A DNA stretch of 64,000 nucleotides from DATGMP01 sp035293565 (GTDB taxonomy: Bacteria > Pseudomonadota > Alphaproteobacteria > BOG-932 > Roseiterribacteraceae). A model generated the notes under the pieces. It searched no databases, was not told the origin of the DNA, and was given only the letters and a program-made list of their open reading frames with translations. A program made the position numbers and the translations under genes. The stretch lies in the NCBI GenBank assembly GCA_035293565.1, contig DATGMP010000112.1, positions 40,279 through 104,278 on the forward strand, in the 5' to 3' direction. Shown here piece by piece: positions 32,971 to 42,708 of this stretch. The number at the start of each line of letters is the position of its first letter. Position 1 is the stretch's first letter.

Positions 32971-35946
32971 ATGTCGAATCGGGGTCAGCCGGGGCGGGTT
33001 TTCAATATTCCGGCCGGGGTCGCCTTCGCGGATGCGTTGGCGCGAGGATTGCTTTCCATGGCGGCAGGCGATCCGCTGGCGCTTGCCCGCATGACGCTGC
33101 TGCTGCCGACGCGGCGCGCGGCGCGGGCTGTGTCGGAGGCATTTCTGCGGGTGGCGGAGGGCGATGCGCTTCTGCTGCCGCGGATGTTCGCGCTGGCCGA
33201 TCTGGACGAAGAGGCCGGCATCGCGGCATCGGCTTCGCTGCCGACCGCGATCGAGCGGCTGGACCGCACCTTGCAATTGGCGCGGCTCGTCGTCTCGGCC
33301 GGCGACCAATTCGCGGCGACGCCGGAGCAGGCGCTGAAACTGGCCCAGTCGCTCTCTGGTCTGATCGACGAAGTGCAGACGGAGGGCATCGACTTCGCCA
33401 AGCTCGCCGAGCTCGCGCCCGAGGAATTCGCCGGTCATTGGCAGGAAACGCTTAAGTTCCTGCGCATCGTAACCGAGGTTTGGCCGGCGCATTTGGAAGA
33501 GGAAGGACTCGTTGATCCGGTCCACCGCAGGATCCTGGCGTTGGAGGCGCGCCGCGAGGCCTGGGCTCGCAACCCGCCCGCCGATCCGGTAATCGCGGCG
33601 GGTTTCGTCAATGCCGACCCTGCGCTGTCGGACCTCATCGGCGTGATCACGCGGCTGCCGCGGGGCGTCCTTGTGCTGCCCGGGCTCGATCTCGACCTCG
33701 ACAATGAAGCCTGGGATGCGATCGAGCCCACTCATCCGCAATTCGGGCTGAAGGCGCTGATCGGGCGGATCGGAATCGACCGGGATCAGGTCCGGCCCTG
33801 GTCGGACGTTGATGCCGTCGAGCTCAGCCGAACCGGTCGCGCGCGGTTGCTCGCCGAGGCGCTGCGCCCGGCCGAGACGACCGAGCGTTGGCGCACGATG
33901 GCGCGGCCACCGCAAGATGCGCTCGACGGGCTGGCGCTGCTCGAATGCGAGACCGCGGGCGAAGAGGCCGAAGCGATCGCCCTCGCCATGCGGCGCACGC
34001 TCGAGAGCCCCGGCCGCACCGCGGCGCTGGTAACTCCCGATCGGGGGCTGGCGCGGCGCGTCGCCGCCGCGCTCCGTCGCTGGGGCGTGGAAGTCGACGA
34101 TTCGGCCGGCCGGCCGCTCTCCGAGACCCCCGTCGGCATCTTCCTCGAGCTCGTCATTCAGGCCGCCGTCACCGATTTCGCGCCGCGGCCGCTGCTCGCC
34201 TTGCTGAAACACCCAATGGCCGCCTGCGGTCGCGAGCCCGAAGCGCTCCGCAGGCTGGCGCGTTCGCTCGAACGCGCCGCGCTCCGCGGGCCGCGGCCGG
34301 CGCCAGGGCTGGAGGGACTCGCAACCGCGCTTGGACGAGTCGAGGCCCGTGCGTTTGACGGCGGCCCGGCGGAGAAGGACGAATTGCTGGGCTGGGTCGC
34401 CGATCTCGCGCAGCGCGTCAGACCGCTCACGAAAATCATAGCGGCCAAGGGGGGCACGCTTGCCGATCTGGTTCTAGCCCATGGCGAGGCTGCGGAGGCG
34501 CTTGCCGAGACGCCGCGCGTTGCGGGCCCGTTCCGTCTCTGGCGCGGTCAGGATGGCGAGGCGGCGGCCGAGCTGCTCGCCAAGCTGGCGGGACCGGCAA
34601 GCGCCGCCTTTCCCGCTCTCGCGGCGGACGCCTATCTGGCTGCGCTCGGGCTGCTGATGAGCGGCATCACCATCCGCCCGCTCTACGGCGCCCATCCGCG
34701 GCTCAGCATCTGGGGGCTGATCGAGGCCAGGCTGCAGCAGGCCGACCTCACGATACTGTCCGGCCTGAATGAGGGTGTGTGGCCGCCGCTGCCGGGGGAC
34801 GAGCCCTGGATGTCGCGACCGATGCGAGCGAAATTCGGCCTGCCTCCGCTGGAGACGCGGATCGGGCTGGCGGCTCAGGATTTCCTGCTCGCCGCCTCCG
34901 GTCCCGACGTGCTGCTGACCCGCGCCAAGCGCGCGGAGGGCGCGCCCACGGTGCGGGCCCGCTTCCTGTCGCGGCTGGAAACCATGCTGGGCGCCTTCGG
35001 CCTGTCCATCCCGCGCGCGGAGGCCGCCATGTTTACGGCCTGGGCCGAGGCGATCGACCGACCGCAGGCGATCCAGCCTTGCCGCCCGCCGCTGCCCAAG
35101 CCGCCGCTCCGTGCCCGCCCGCGCAAGCTGTCGGTGACGGCGGTCGAGACCTGGATGCGTGACCCCTACGCGCTCTATGCGCGCCATATCCTGAAGCTCA
35201 GGCCGCTCGACCCGATCGATTCCGATCCCGGCGCCGCCGAGCGCGGCAATTTCATTCATGAGGCGCTTCACCGCTTCATCAGCGAAGCGGGCGCGAACCT
35301 TGACGAGCGCGACCTCCTGGCCGCCGGCCGCGCGGTCTTCGGCGAGGCGATCGCCCATCCGTCGGTCGCAGCCTTCTGGTGGCCGCGTTTCGAGCGCATC
35401 GCGCGCTGGTTCCTGGAGGCGTTCGAGCGGCCGCGCCGCCGGGCCGGGATCACGCCGCTCGCAACCGAGGTCCCTGGAAGCCTGGAACTCGCCGGACCAG
35501 GGGGGCCCTTCACGCTTACCGCCAAGGCCGACCGGATCGACCGACTGTCGGACGGCAGTCTTTCGATCCTCGATTACAAGACCGGGCGTGTTCCGAAGAC
35601 GGACGAGGTTTCCTGGGGCCTGGCGCCGCAGCTGCCGCTCGAAGCGGCCATTGCCGAGTTCGGCGGTTTTGCGGGCGTGCCGCGGGGCGAGACCGCCGAG
35701 TTGACCTTCCTGAAGCTGACCGGCGGTAATCCGCCCGGCGAGATCTTTTCAGCATTGGGCGGCATCGACATTCATGACGAGGTGCGGGCCGCGCGCGACG
35801 GGCTGCTGCGCCTCATCATGTTGTTCGACAATCCGGCAACGCCCTATCCCGCCAAGCCGCGCCCCGAACATGCCCGCGGCGGTGACTATGACCATCTGGC
35901 GCGGATCGGCGAATGGGCTCCCGACACGTCGGAGGATTTGGCGTGA
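32971..35946 (+). CDS. addB: Double-strand break repair protein AddB
   Basis: The 991-residue protein is the alphaproteobacterial AddB. It has an inactivated helicase-like N-terminal half (LLLPTRRAARAVSEAFL in place of a true Walker A) and a C-terminal RecB-like nuclease: GNFIHEALHRF, LSVTAVETWMRDPYALYARH and SILDYKTGRVPK with the catalytic Asp and Lys. The four cysteines of the Fe-S staple of Bacillus AddB are not seen. With AddA it resects DNA ends for RecA loading. Its last bases overlap the addA start (GTGA). Confidence 0.94.
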   Translation: MSNRGQPGRVFNIPAGVAFADALARGLLSMAAGDPLALARMTLLLPTRRAARAVSEAFLRVAEGDALLLPRMFALADLDEEAGIAASASLPTAIERLDRTLQLARLVVSAGDQFAATPEQALKLAQSLSGLIDEVQTEGIDFAKLAELAPEEFAGHWQETLKFLRIVTEVWPAHLEEEGLVDPVHRRILALEARREAWARNPPADPVIAAGFVNADPALSDLIGVITRLPRGVLVLPGLDLDLDNEAWDAIEPTHPQFGLKALIGRIGIDRDQVRPWSDVDAVELSRTGRARLLAEALRPAETTERWRTMARPPQDALDGLALLECETAGEEAEAIALAMRRTLESPGRTAALVTPDRGLARRVAAALRRWGVEVDDSAGRPLSETPVGIFLELVIQAAVTDFAPRPLLALLKHPMAACGREPEALRRLARSLERAALRGPRPAPGLEGLATALGRVEARAFDGGPAEKDELLGWVADLAQRVRPLTKIIAAKGGTLADLVLAHGEAAEALAETPRVAGPFRLWRGQDGEAAAELLAKLAGPASAAFPALAADAYLAALGLLMSGITIRPLYGAHPRLSIWGLIEARLQQADLTILSGLNEGVWPPLPGDEPWMSRPMRAKFGLPPLETRIGLAAQDFLLAASGPDVLLTRAKRAEGAPTVRARFLSRLETMLGAFGLSIPRAEAAMFTAWAEAIDRPQAIQPCRPPLPKPPLRARPRKLSVTAVETWMRDPYALYARHILKLRPLDPIDSDPGAAERGNFIHEALHRFISEAGANLDERDLLAAGRAVFGEAIAHPSVAAFWWPRFERIARWFLEAFERPRRRAGITPLATEVPGSLELAGPGGPFTLTAKADRIDRLSDGSLSILDYKTGRVPKTDEVSWGLAPQLPLEAAIAEFGGFAGVPRGETAELTFLKLTGGNPPGEIFSALGGIDIHDEVRAARDGLLRLIMLFDNPATPYPAKPRPEHARGGDYDHLARIGEWAPDTSEDLA

Positions 35947-38900
35947 ACGACCAGGGCGCGCTCCAGCGCACGGCCCAGCATCGTGCCTCCGATCCGGCCA
36001 CCAGCGTCTGGGTCGACGCGTCGGCCGGCACCGGCAAGACCAAGGTGCTGACCGATCGGGTGCTGAGGCTGCTGCTGGACGGAACCGAGCCGCGGAAAAT
36101 CCTCTGCATCACCTTTACCCGCGCGGCCGCCGCCGAAATGTCCAATCGTATCGTCGAGGCGCTCGGCGAATGGGCTGTCATCGCGGATGCCGAGCTGGAC
36201 CGGTCGCTGACCGAGCTCACCGGCGGCAGGCCGAACGACCCGATACGGTCGCGGGCCCGCCAGCTCTTCGCGCGGATCGTAGACGCCCAGCCTGCGCTGC
36301 GCATCCAGACGATCCACGCCTTCTGCCAATCGGTGCTGCGCCGCTTCCCGGTCGAGGCAAGCCTGGCGCCGCATTTCGAACTGATCGACGACCGCACCGG
36401 CGGCGAGATGTTGGCCGAAGCGCAGCGCGACCTGCTGGTCGAGGCAGGCCTCAGGCCGGCCGAGCCGCTCGGCCGGGCGCTCGCGGTTCTGGTCGAGCAT
36501 ATGAATGAGCAGCGCTTCGGCGAGCTGATGCAGGCCGTGGTCGCCGCCCGGCGAGGGATCGCCGATGCGTTGGAGGCGCATCACGGCACGGCGATGCTCG
36601 TTGCGGCGATGCGCCGGAAGCTCGGCCTCGCGACCGACGATAGCCCCGAATCGATCCTCGCGGCTGCTTGCAGGGGCGGCATCGACGCCGAAGGGCTGCG
36701 CCTCGCCTGCGCCCGGCTGTCCGAGGGCAGCGATACGGACCGCAGGCGCGGCCGAGCGATCGCCGCTTGGCTCGACAGTGTCGATCGGCCAGCCGGTTGG
36801 GAGGGCTATGTCGCGGCCTTCCTCACCGAGAAGGGCGAGCCCAACCGATCCTTCGCGCGCACCAAGGCGCATCAGGACATGGCGCCGATCTTGGATGCGG
36901 AAGCCGACCGCGTGGCGCGCATCTGCGAAAGGCTGAGGGCTGCGAAGACCGCGCGCGCGACCGAGGCGCTGCTGGTCGCAGCCGACGCGCTGCTCTCCCG
37001 CTACGAGGCCGCCAAGCGCGCCCGCGCGCTGCTCGACTATGACGATCTGGTGGAGAAAACCCGGCAGCTGCTGGAAAGCCCCGAGCGGGCCGCCTGGGTG
37101 TTGTTCAAGCTCGATGGCGGCATCGACCACATCCTGCTCGACGAGGCGCAGGATACGAACCCCGAGCAATGGCGGATCGTCCAGGCGCTGGCGGCGGAGT
37201 TCTTCTCGGGCGAGGGCGCTCGGGAGAGCGACCGCACCATCTTCGTGGTCGGCGACGAGAAGCAGTCGATCTACAGCTTCCAAGGCGCCGACCCAGCCGC
37301 GCTGGGGCGGTTGAAGCGTTATTTCGAGCGGCGCATCGAGGAGGCGGAGGGCGGATTTGAGGATGTCAATCTCACGATCTCCTACCGCTCGACCGAGCCC
37401 ATTCTGACGCTGGTCGATCACGTTTTCGCGGACCCGATCGCGCGAGAGGGGGTCGTGAGCGATTCCGGGATCGAAATCCAGCATAGAGCCAAGCGCATCG
37501 GCCATGGCGGTCTGGTCGAGCTGTGGCCGCCCTTCACGCCGAGCGAAAGCCAGGAAATCCTCGAGCCGTGGCCGGCGCCGGCGGCCGCTCCGCCGTTGGG
37601 CGATCCGCAAACGGAGCTCGCCGAGCATATCGCCGAGACGATCAAAAGCTGGATCGATCGCGCTGAACTCCTGCCGGGGCAGGGACGTGCCGTCACAGCG
37701 GGCGATGTCATGGTTCTGGTGCGGCGGCGGACCCGCTTCGTCGACCCGATGGTCCGCGCGCTTAAGACGCGCGGCGTGGCGGTCGCCGGCGTGGACCGGC
37801 TGGCGTTGACGGGACCGCTGGCGGTCAGGGACCTGATGGCGCTCGGCCGATTCCTGCTGCTGCCCGAGGACGACCTCAATCTCGCGGCGCTCTTGAAAAG
37901 TCCGCTCATCGGAATTGCCGAGGACGAGCTGTTCCTGCTCGCCCATAGTCGGACGGGAAGCCTGTGGAACGCGCTTTCCATGGCGGCCGAACGCGACCTC
38001 CTGTTCGAGCCGGTGCGCGCCTGGCTCGCTGGCCTTCTGGCCACGGTCGATTTCAATCGGCCATTCGAGCTTTTCGCAGGTGTGCTGGCTATGCCCTGCC
38101 CTGGCGATCCTACAGGCAGCGGCAAACGCGCGCTTTGGCGGCGGCTCGGTCCCGATTCGCTCGACCCGCTGGACGAGTTCCTCTCGGCGGCGCTCGAATT
38201 CGAGCGCCGCCACCCCCCCACGCTCGAGGGCTTCATCGGCTGGCTGGAAACGAGCGAAGCGGAGATCAAGCGCGAGCTCGCCAATCGCGGCGACGCGGTC
38301 AGGATCGTTACGGTCCACGGCGCCAAAGGACTCCAGGCGCCGATCGTCTTCCTGCCCGATACGATCCAGCTCCCACGCCCATCCAACGGGCCGCAGCTGC
38401 TTTGGAGCGAAGACGGCGATAACCGCAGAATCCCCTACTGGGTTCCGCGAGCCGACATTCGTCCGACCTTTTGCACCCGACTCGCCGAAGCCGCGCGGAT
38501 AAAGACCGACCAGGAATATCGGCGGCTGCTGTATGTGGCGCTCACCCGCGCCCAGGACCGGCTCTATATCGCCGGCTGGACCGGTCCACGGAGCCCGACT
38601 GCCGGCCACTGGCACGGGCTGGTCGAGGCGGGGATGCGCGCGGCCGGCGCGATCGAGATCGAGATCGAGAACGGGAAAGGAAAGATCCTGCGGATCGAGC
38701 AACCGCAGACCAGGCCAGTTGCGCGAGCGGTTTCCGCGTTCCCGTCTGCGACCGCCCCGGCGCTCCCGGATTGGGCGCGGCGGCCCGCGCCCAAGGAGCC
38801 CCGGCCGACGCGTCCGCTGACGCCGTCTCGATTGGAGACTCCGGGGGCCGAGGAGCCCGCGGCGCCGTCGCCCGCCTCGGCCGAGGATGCCCGACGTTTC

Positions 38901-39395
38901 CGGCGCGGCCGGGCGATGCACAGGCTGCTGCAGGTCCTGCCGGACCTGGCGGTCGATGAAAGGGCGGCCGGCGGGGCGCGGCTACTGGCGGAATTCGCGC
39001 CCGACGAGCGGGAGGCGATGCTTGCCGAGGCGTTGGCGGTGATCGACGACCCCGCCTGCGCCGCCTTCTTCGGACCCTCATCACGCGCCGAAGTCCCGAT
39101 CGTCGGCCGGATCGGCGCGCGCGGCATATCGGGGCAGATCGATCGGTTGCTCGTCGAGCCGCAGCGCGTGACGATCGTCGATTTCAAAAGCGGCCGCGCC
39201 CCGCCGGGCGGCGCCGACACCGTGCCGTCAACCTATCTCGCGCAGATGGCGGCCTACCGCGCGGTTCTCCGTCAGATCTATCCCGACCGCGAGATCGCAA
39301 TGGTCCTCGTCTGGACCGACGGCCCCAGGGTCGACCGAATCCCATCCGACGCGCTCGATCCATTCGAGGAATATCTGCTGGCCGTCCCGGCCTGA
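35943..39395 (+). CDS. addA: Double-strand break repair helicase-nuclease AddA
   Basis: The 1,150-residue UvrD-type helicase has Walker A (DASAGTGKTKVLTDR), Walker B (ILLDEAQDTNPEQW), SYRSTEPI, VTVHGAKGLQAPIVFLPDT and LLYVALTRAQDRLYI, followed by a RecB-like nuclease with SGQIDRLL and VTIVDFKSGRAPPG. This is the complete set for a motor and nuclease. The start is GTG at 35943, overlapping the addB stop; the frame is open to an earlier ATG at 35913 inside addB. trxA usually follows directly but here a minus-strand RTX-like gene lies between. Confidence 0.95.
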   Translation: MNDQGALQRTAQHRASDPATSVWVDASAGTGKTKVLTDRVLRLLLDGTEPRKILCITFTRAAAAEMSNRIVEALGEWAVIADAELDRSLTELTGGRPNDPIRSRARQLFARIVDAQPALRIQTIHAFCQSVLRRFPVEASLAPHFELIDDRTGGEMLAEAQRDLLVEAGLRPAEPLGRALAVLVEHMNEQRFGELMQAVVAARRGIADALEAHHGTAMLVAAMRRKLGLATDDSPESILAAACRGGIDAEGLRLACARLSEGSDTDRRRGRAIAAWLDSVDRPAGWEGYVAAFLTEKGEPNRSFARTKAHQDMAPILDAEADRVARICERLRAAKTARATEALLVAADALLSRYEAAKRARALLDYDDLVEKTRQLLESPERAAWVLFKLDGGIDHILLDEAQDTNPEQWRIVQALAAEFFSGEGARESDRTIFVVGDEKQSIYSFQGADPAALGRLKRYFERRIEEAEGGFEDVNLTISYRSTEPILTLVDHVFADPIAREGVVSDSGIEIQHRAKRIGHGGLVELWPPFTPSESQEILEPWPAPAAAPPLGDPQTELAEHIAETIKSWIDRAELLPGQGRAVTAGDVMVLVRRRTRFVDPMVRALKTRGVAVAGVDRLALTGPLAVRDLMALGRFLLLPEDDLNLAALLKSPLIGIAEDELFLLAHSRTGSLWNALSMAAERDLLFEPVRAWLAGLLATVDFNRPFELFAGVLAMPCPGDPTGSGKRALWRRLGPDSLDPLDEFLSAALEFERRHPPTLEGFIGWLETSEAEIKRELANRGDAVRIVTVHGAKGLQAPIVFLPDTIQLPRPSNGPQLLWSEDGDNRRIPYWVPRADIRPTFCTRLAEAARIKTDQEYRRLLYVALTRAQDRLYIAGWTGPRSPTAGHWHGLVEAGMRAAGAIEIEIENGKGKILRIEQPQTRPVARAVSAFPSATAPALPDWARRPAPKEPRPTRPLTPSRLETPGAEEPAAPSPASAEDARRFRRGRAMHRLLQVLPDLAVDERAAGGARLLAEFAPDEREAMLAEALAVIDDPACAAFFGPSSRAEVPIVGRIGARGISGQIDRLLVEPQRVTIVDFKSGRAPPGGADTVPSTYLAQMAAYRAVLRQIYPDREIAMVLVWTDGPRVDRIPSDALDPFEEYLLAVPA

Positions 39396-39397
39396 TC

Positions 39398-41521
39398 TCA
39401 GTGGTGGTGATAGTCGCCCGCGTAGCTGTTGGACGAGACCGAAGCGCTGCCCGGCGGGATGCCGATCACCGCCATCTGCCCGGCATTCGACTCGTCCTGC
39501 AGCAGCGTCGTCTCGCTGTGAGCGACTGTGTTGGCGTCGCTCTGGCTGAAATCGAAGATTTCGCTCAGAAGGCTCTGCTGCGAAGCCGGGTTGGTAATCG
39601 TCACGCCATTGAACTGCGCCGCGCCGTGATGCCCGCCATGATCCTGGTCGCGGAAATCGAGCAGCGTGATCGAAGTCGCCGACGATGACGGATTTTTGAG
39701 CGACGTGCTGCCGAAGGTGATCAAGAGATCGTTGTTTTCGTCCGACTCAGAGTGAGAATAGGCCGAGTGGACGTAGGTGAAGGTCACCGTGCCCATATTG
39801 GCCACGCTGCCCGAGTTATCAGTCGCGTTGAACACGCCCGACAACATCAGGCGGTCGCCCTGGGCCATGCTGAAGTCGGTGATCACCGTCCCACCGGTCG
39901 ACCCGCCGAACCAGAATTTGTCCACACCGGAGCCGCCTGTAATGACGACGGTGCCGAGCGCCGCAGCATTGGCGCCTGTCCCGCCCTGCAGGATGAACAT
40001 GTCGTTGCCGCCGCCGCCGGAGATTTGCTGAGCGTTGGCGTCCGTCGACTTCAGATGGAGAGGATCGGTGACGTTCGGCTGCTGCCCATGCGTATTGATC
40101 AGCACGGTGTCGTTGCCGGAGCCGGTGCTGACGGAGTCGTTTCCGTTTCCCGTCACGATCATGTCGGCGCCGCTGCCGCCCCGGATCGCGTTACCGATAC
40201 CGTTGCCGCCGACGATCGTATCGCCGCCGTCTCCACCGTAGAGCGCATTGCTGTTGCCGTTCGGGCCGTTGACCACGTCGCCCGCGCCGTCCCCTGAGAC
40301 GATTACGTTGTCATTGCCGGTAGTCATCGTCAGCCTGTCGCCATTGCCGTTGCCGCTGAACAGCGCATTGTGGTCGCCGGAGCTGAGGCTGATGAAATCG
40401 CCGGCTCCGTCGCCGGCGTAGAGCAGATTGCCGTTTCCCGACGCGAACAGCACGAAGTCCCCGGCACCGTCGCCGGCCTGCAGCACGTTGTTGTTGCCGT
40501 TGCCGAACAGCAGGAAATCCCCGGCGCCATCGCCGACCTGGATCAGATTGCCGTTGCCGCCGCCGTTCGACAGAAAATCGCCGGTGCCGTCACCGGCGAT
40601 CATCGTGTTCTGATTGCCGGAGCCGATGCTGAGATTGTCGGCATTGCCGCCGCCGGCTTGGAGCATATTGTCGTTGCCGGAGCCGATCTGGAGCACGTCG
40701 CCGTCGCCCTTGCCGACTTTGACCGAGCTCTCGTTGCCTGTCGCAATATTGACGGAATCGCCCTGACCGTCGCCGAGTTGAAATGTGCTGCAGGTGTCGG
40801 TGGCGTCGTTGATGCTGTCGGACGCGCCGTTGCCGGCGATTAGCAGGTCGTTGGTGCTGCTCACGACGTTGATTGCCGCGGCGTTTCCGTTGCCCAGATG
40901 GACCGTGTCCTGGCTATCGGTATTGATAGTGACGGTCGCGTTCGCGCCGTCGCCGATCACCAGGGTGTCGTAGCTGCCGGTCTGAAGGCTGATCTGGTCG
41001 TTCGCGCCCGTTCCCAGTACCGCCTGCGCGTGACTGCTATTGGCCGCCACCGTGATGGTCTGGTTGTCGGTGTTGCTTGCCGTCGGGCTCGTCCAGTTCC
41101 CGGGCGCAGAAATGCCCGTCGCGCCGCTGCCGTCTGGTCCACAATTGTCCGCTGGAGCGCCCGGAACCCCTCCGCCGGGCGGAATAGGCGGACAAGAGCT
41201 CCCTTGCGGATTGCCGGATTCGCCGCCGCAGCCTGATTCACCGCCCGAGCCACTGCACCCCGACTCGCCTCCACTTCCCGAATCGCCCCCGCAAGATGAG
41301 CCGGACTCGCCGCCCGAGCCGCAGTTGGCCTGGTTCTCGCCGAAATCGGTGCCTGATTCACCGCCGGAGGAAGAGCCCGAGCCTGGACCGGAGCTCGACC
41401 CGCAGGCGCTCCCTATCTGCCGCCCCGACTCCAGGCTGTACGACCACTGCGTGTGATTCGCGCTCCAGACGATTTCGGAATTGCCCTGCTGGCTGCCATT
41501 CTGCTTCTGCCAACTGGTCAT
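39398..41521 (-). CDS. RTX-like glycine-rich repeat protein with cysteine-rich N-terminus
   Basis: The 707-residue protein has four parts. Residues 1-35 are polar. Residues 36-130 are low-complexity Gly/Ser/Glu (GGESG repeats) with seven cysteines (40, 67, 77, 89, 98, 110, 127). Residues 156-435 are 14 tandem 20-residue repeats ending in GDGxGD, in exact register. Then come three classical RTX nonapeptides (GGSGADMIV, GNGNDSVST, GSGNDTVLI), and a C-terminal region with KFWFGGSTGGTVITDF, as in RTX proteins exported by type I secretion, ending DYHHH. There is no Sec signal. Such proteins bind calcium in a beta-roll. No type I transporter is in the window. ATG 41521 follows GGAGGGGTGTA. The last gene codon lies two bases from the addA stop. 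Confidence 0.75.
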   Translation of the reverse strand: MTSWQKQNGSQQGNSEIVWSANHTQWSYSLESGRQIGSACGSSSGPGSGSSSGGESGTDFGENQANCGSGGESGSSCGGDSGSGGESGCSGSGGESGCGGESGNPQGSSCPPIPPGGGVPGAPADNCGPDGSGATGISAPGNWTSPTASNTDNQTITVAANSSHAQAVLGTGANDQISLQTGSYDTLVIGDGANATVTINTDSQDTVHLGNGNAAAINVVSSTNDLLIAGNGASDSINDATDTCSTFQLGDGQGDSVNIATGNESSVKVGKGDGDVLQIGSGNDNMLQAGGGNADNLSIGSGNQNTMIAGDGTGDFLSNGGGNGNLIQVGDGAGDFLLFGNGNNNVLQAGDGAGDFVLFASGNGNLLYAGDGAGDFISLSSGDHNALFSGNGNGDRLTMTTGNDNVIVSGDGAGDVVNGPNGNSNALYGGDGGDTIVGGNGIGNAIRGGSGADMIVTGNGNDSVSTGSGNDTVLINTHGQQPNVTDPLHLKSTDANAQQISGGGGNDMFILQGGTGANAAALGTVVITGGSGVDKFWFGGSTGGTVITDFSMAQGDRLMLSGVFNATDNSGSVANMGTVTFTYVHSAYSHSESDENNDLLITFGSTSLKNPSSSATSITLLDFRDQDHGGHHGAAQFNGVTITNPASQQSLLSEIFDFSQSDANTVAHSETTLLQDESNAGQMAVIGIPPGSASVSSNSYAGDYHHH
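40217..41056 (-). repeat. 14 x 60-bp coding tandem repeat of the RTX-like gene
   Basis: These 840 bp encode residues 156-435 as fourteen 20-residue units without one insertion or deletion: a glycine stands at every twentieth residue from 170 to 430. Each unit is two ten-residue halves, for example FLLFGNGNNN and VLQAGDGAGD. The four units at about 310-390 (GDGAGDF..) are the most alike, which suggests recent duplication there; outer units have drifted. Confidence 0.85.
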
Positions 41522-41802
41522 TACACCCCTCCAGATTTCGCGATGGGCACGGTGCATTCCACCGGCGATCGTCGGGAGAGATCACGCCAGCCTTAAAGGA
41601 GTTGTTAGGAAATAGAGCAAACCGCCTCAAATATTCCGAGAATTGATAGCTTCGGATTCAATCTTCGCGAGCGATGCGGGCCGCCAGGAGGAACGGACAT
41701 GGCTGCTCCGCCGGCAGGCTCGCTTGACCGCCAGGCGCCCCCACCATACTTCTCAACCAAGAGGGCGATGCGCGTGCGCGCCCGGACCCGAGGAGCTATT
41801 CC

Positions 41803-42120
41803 GTGACCACCACTGTTACAGACGACACCTTCGAGACCGCGGTCCTGAAATCGGACCGGCCGGTTCTGGTCGATTTTTGGGCTGAGTGGTGCGCGCCGTG
41901 TCGTGCAATCGCGCCGATTCTCGAAGATGTTCAGCGCGACAAGGGCGATAAGCTTACGGTCGCGAAGCTCAACATCGACGACAATCCGGGTGTGCCGACC
42001 AAGTATGGCGTGCGCGGAATCCCGACATTGATGCTGTTCAAAGGCGGCCAGCTCGCCGCCACCAAGATCGGCGCGCTCCCGAAGGGCGCGCTTTACGACT
42101 GGATCGATTCGGTCCTCTGA
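41803..42120 (+). CDS. trxA: Thioredoxin
   Basis: The 105-residue protein has the active site FWAEWCAPCRAIAP (C30, C33), the cis-proline loop GVRGIPTLMLFKGG, and normal length. It reduces protein disulfides in the cytoplasm. The start is GTG 41803 after GAGGAGCTATTCC. The 281-bp gap to the divergent RTX-like gene must hold both promoters; I see no certain ones. It normally follows addA directly. Confidence 0.95.
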   Translation: MTTTVTDDTFETAVLKSDRPVLVDFWAEWCAPCRAIAPILEDVQRDKGDKLTVAKLNIDDNPGVPTKYGVRGIPTLMLFKGGQLAATKIGALPKGALYDWIDSVL

Positions 42121-42139
42121 CCGCCGGTCCAATACGATA

Positions 42140-42169
42140 AGGAGACCGGTCGCTTCGCGCCGGTCTCCT
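42140..42169. terminator. Hairpin between convergent trxA and the small periplasmic gene
   Basis: AGGAGACCGG pairs with CCGGTCTCCT around a ten-base loop, and flanking ATACGA/TCGTAT can extend the stem past a two-base bulge. It lies between two convergent genes, where a bidirectional terminator is expected, but no T-run follows on either strand. Confidence 0.45.
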
Positions 42170-42196
42170 CGTATCCCTCAATCCTGACGGATTGCG

Positions 42197-42502
42197 TTAG
42201 CCCGGATGGGCGGCCTTGAAGGCCTTCAGCTGATCGTTGAAGTTCGAGGCCAGCTTCTGCATCTGATCGACAGCCTTGTTGTGCTTAGTATCGGCGTCGG
42301 CTGCGTGCGAGAAATCGAGGCACTTCAGGAAATCGTCGGTGTCGGCCAGGAACTTCTTGACTGAGTCCTGGGCAGTTTTCATCTCGTCGAGCGACGCAGA
42401 TGCGCCGTTCGGTACGGCCGGGGCCGTTGGCAGTGCGCATTCCGCCGCAAAAGCATGCGAAGCGAATAAAAGACCAGCGACGAAAGTCAGACTCCTCAAC
42501 AT
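42197..42502 (-). CDS. Small periplasmic protein of unknown function
   Basis: The 101-residue precursor has a clear signal peptide (MLRSLTFVAGLLFASHAFAA, cut before EC), leaving about 80 residues with two cysteines that may form a disulfide. The mature part is helical and charged (AVDQMQKLASNFNDQLKAFK). I recognise no family by name; similar short secreted proteins are common in alphaproteobacteria. GGAGGAG lies about five bases before the ATG. It converges on trxA. Confidence 0.7.
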   Translation of the reverse strand: MLRSLTFVAGLLFASHAFAAECALPTAPAVPNGASASLDEMKTAQDSVKKFLADTDDFLKCLDFSHAADADTKHNKAVDQMQKLASNFNDQLKAFKAAHPG

Positions 42503-42708
42503 ATCGGCTCCTCCGATTTCCCTTCTAGATAGCGCGCAAGCTGTTCCAGCTCGCCGAGGAGCCCGCAGTTTGACCTTTACCCTTTAATGATTGGTATATT
42601 CCGTCCGGATCCGAGTTGAGGTCGATTCATTTAAAATTTCCCGCGATATACGGCCTGTAAATAATTACCGCCAACAATGCCGCCCGATCCAAGTGGAGGG
42701 AGCGCCAA

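Noticed and set aside
35886..38921. Open frame of about 1,000 codons on the minus strand opposite addA
   Set aside because: It is in register with addA codons, so it is the usual antisense shadow of a G+C-rich gene. Its translation is Arg/Asp/Glu/Gln-rich without any domain, whereas addA carries complete helicase motifs.
39900..41060. Regular spacing that could suggest a CRISPR array or satellite DNA
   Set aside because: The 60-bp period is that of 20-residue protein repeats in an intact frame; units diverge at the DNA level and there are no conserved direct repeats with unique spacers.
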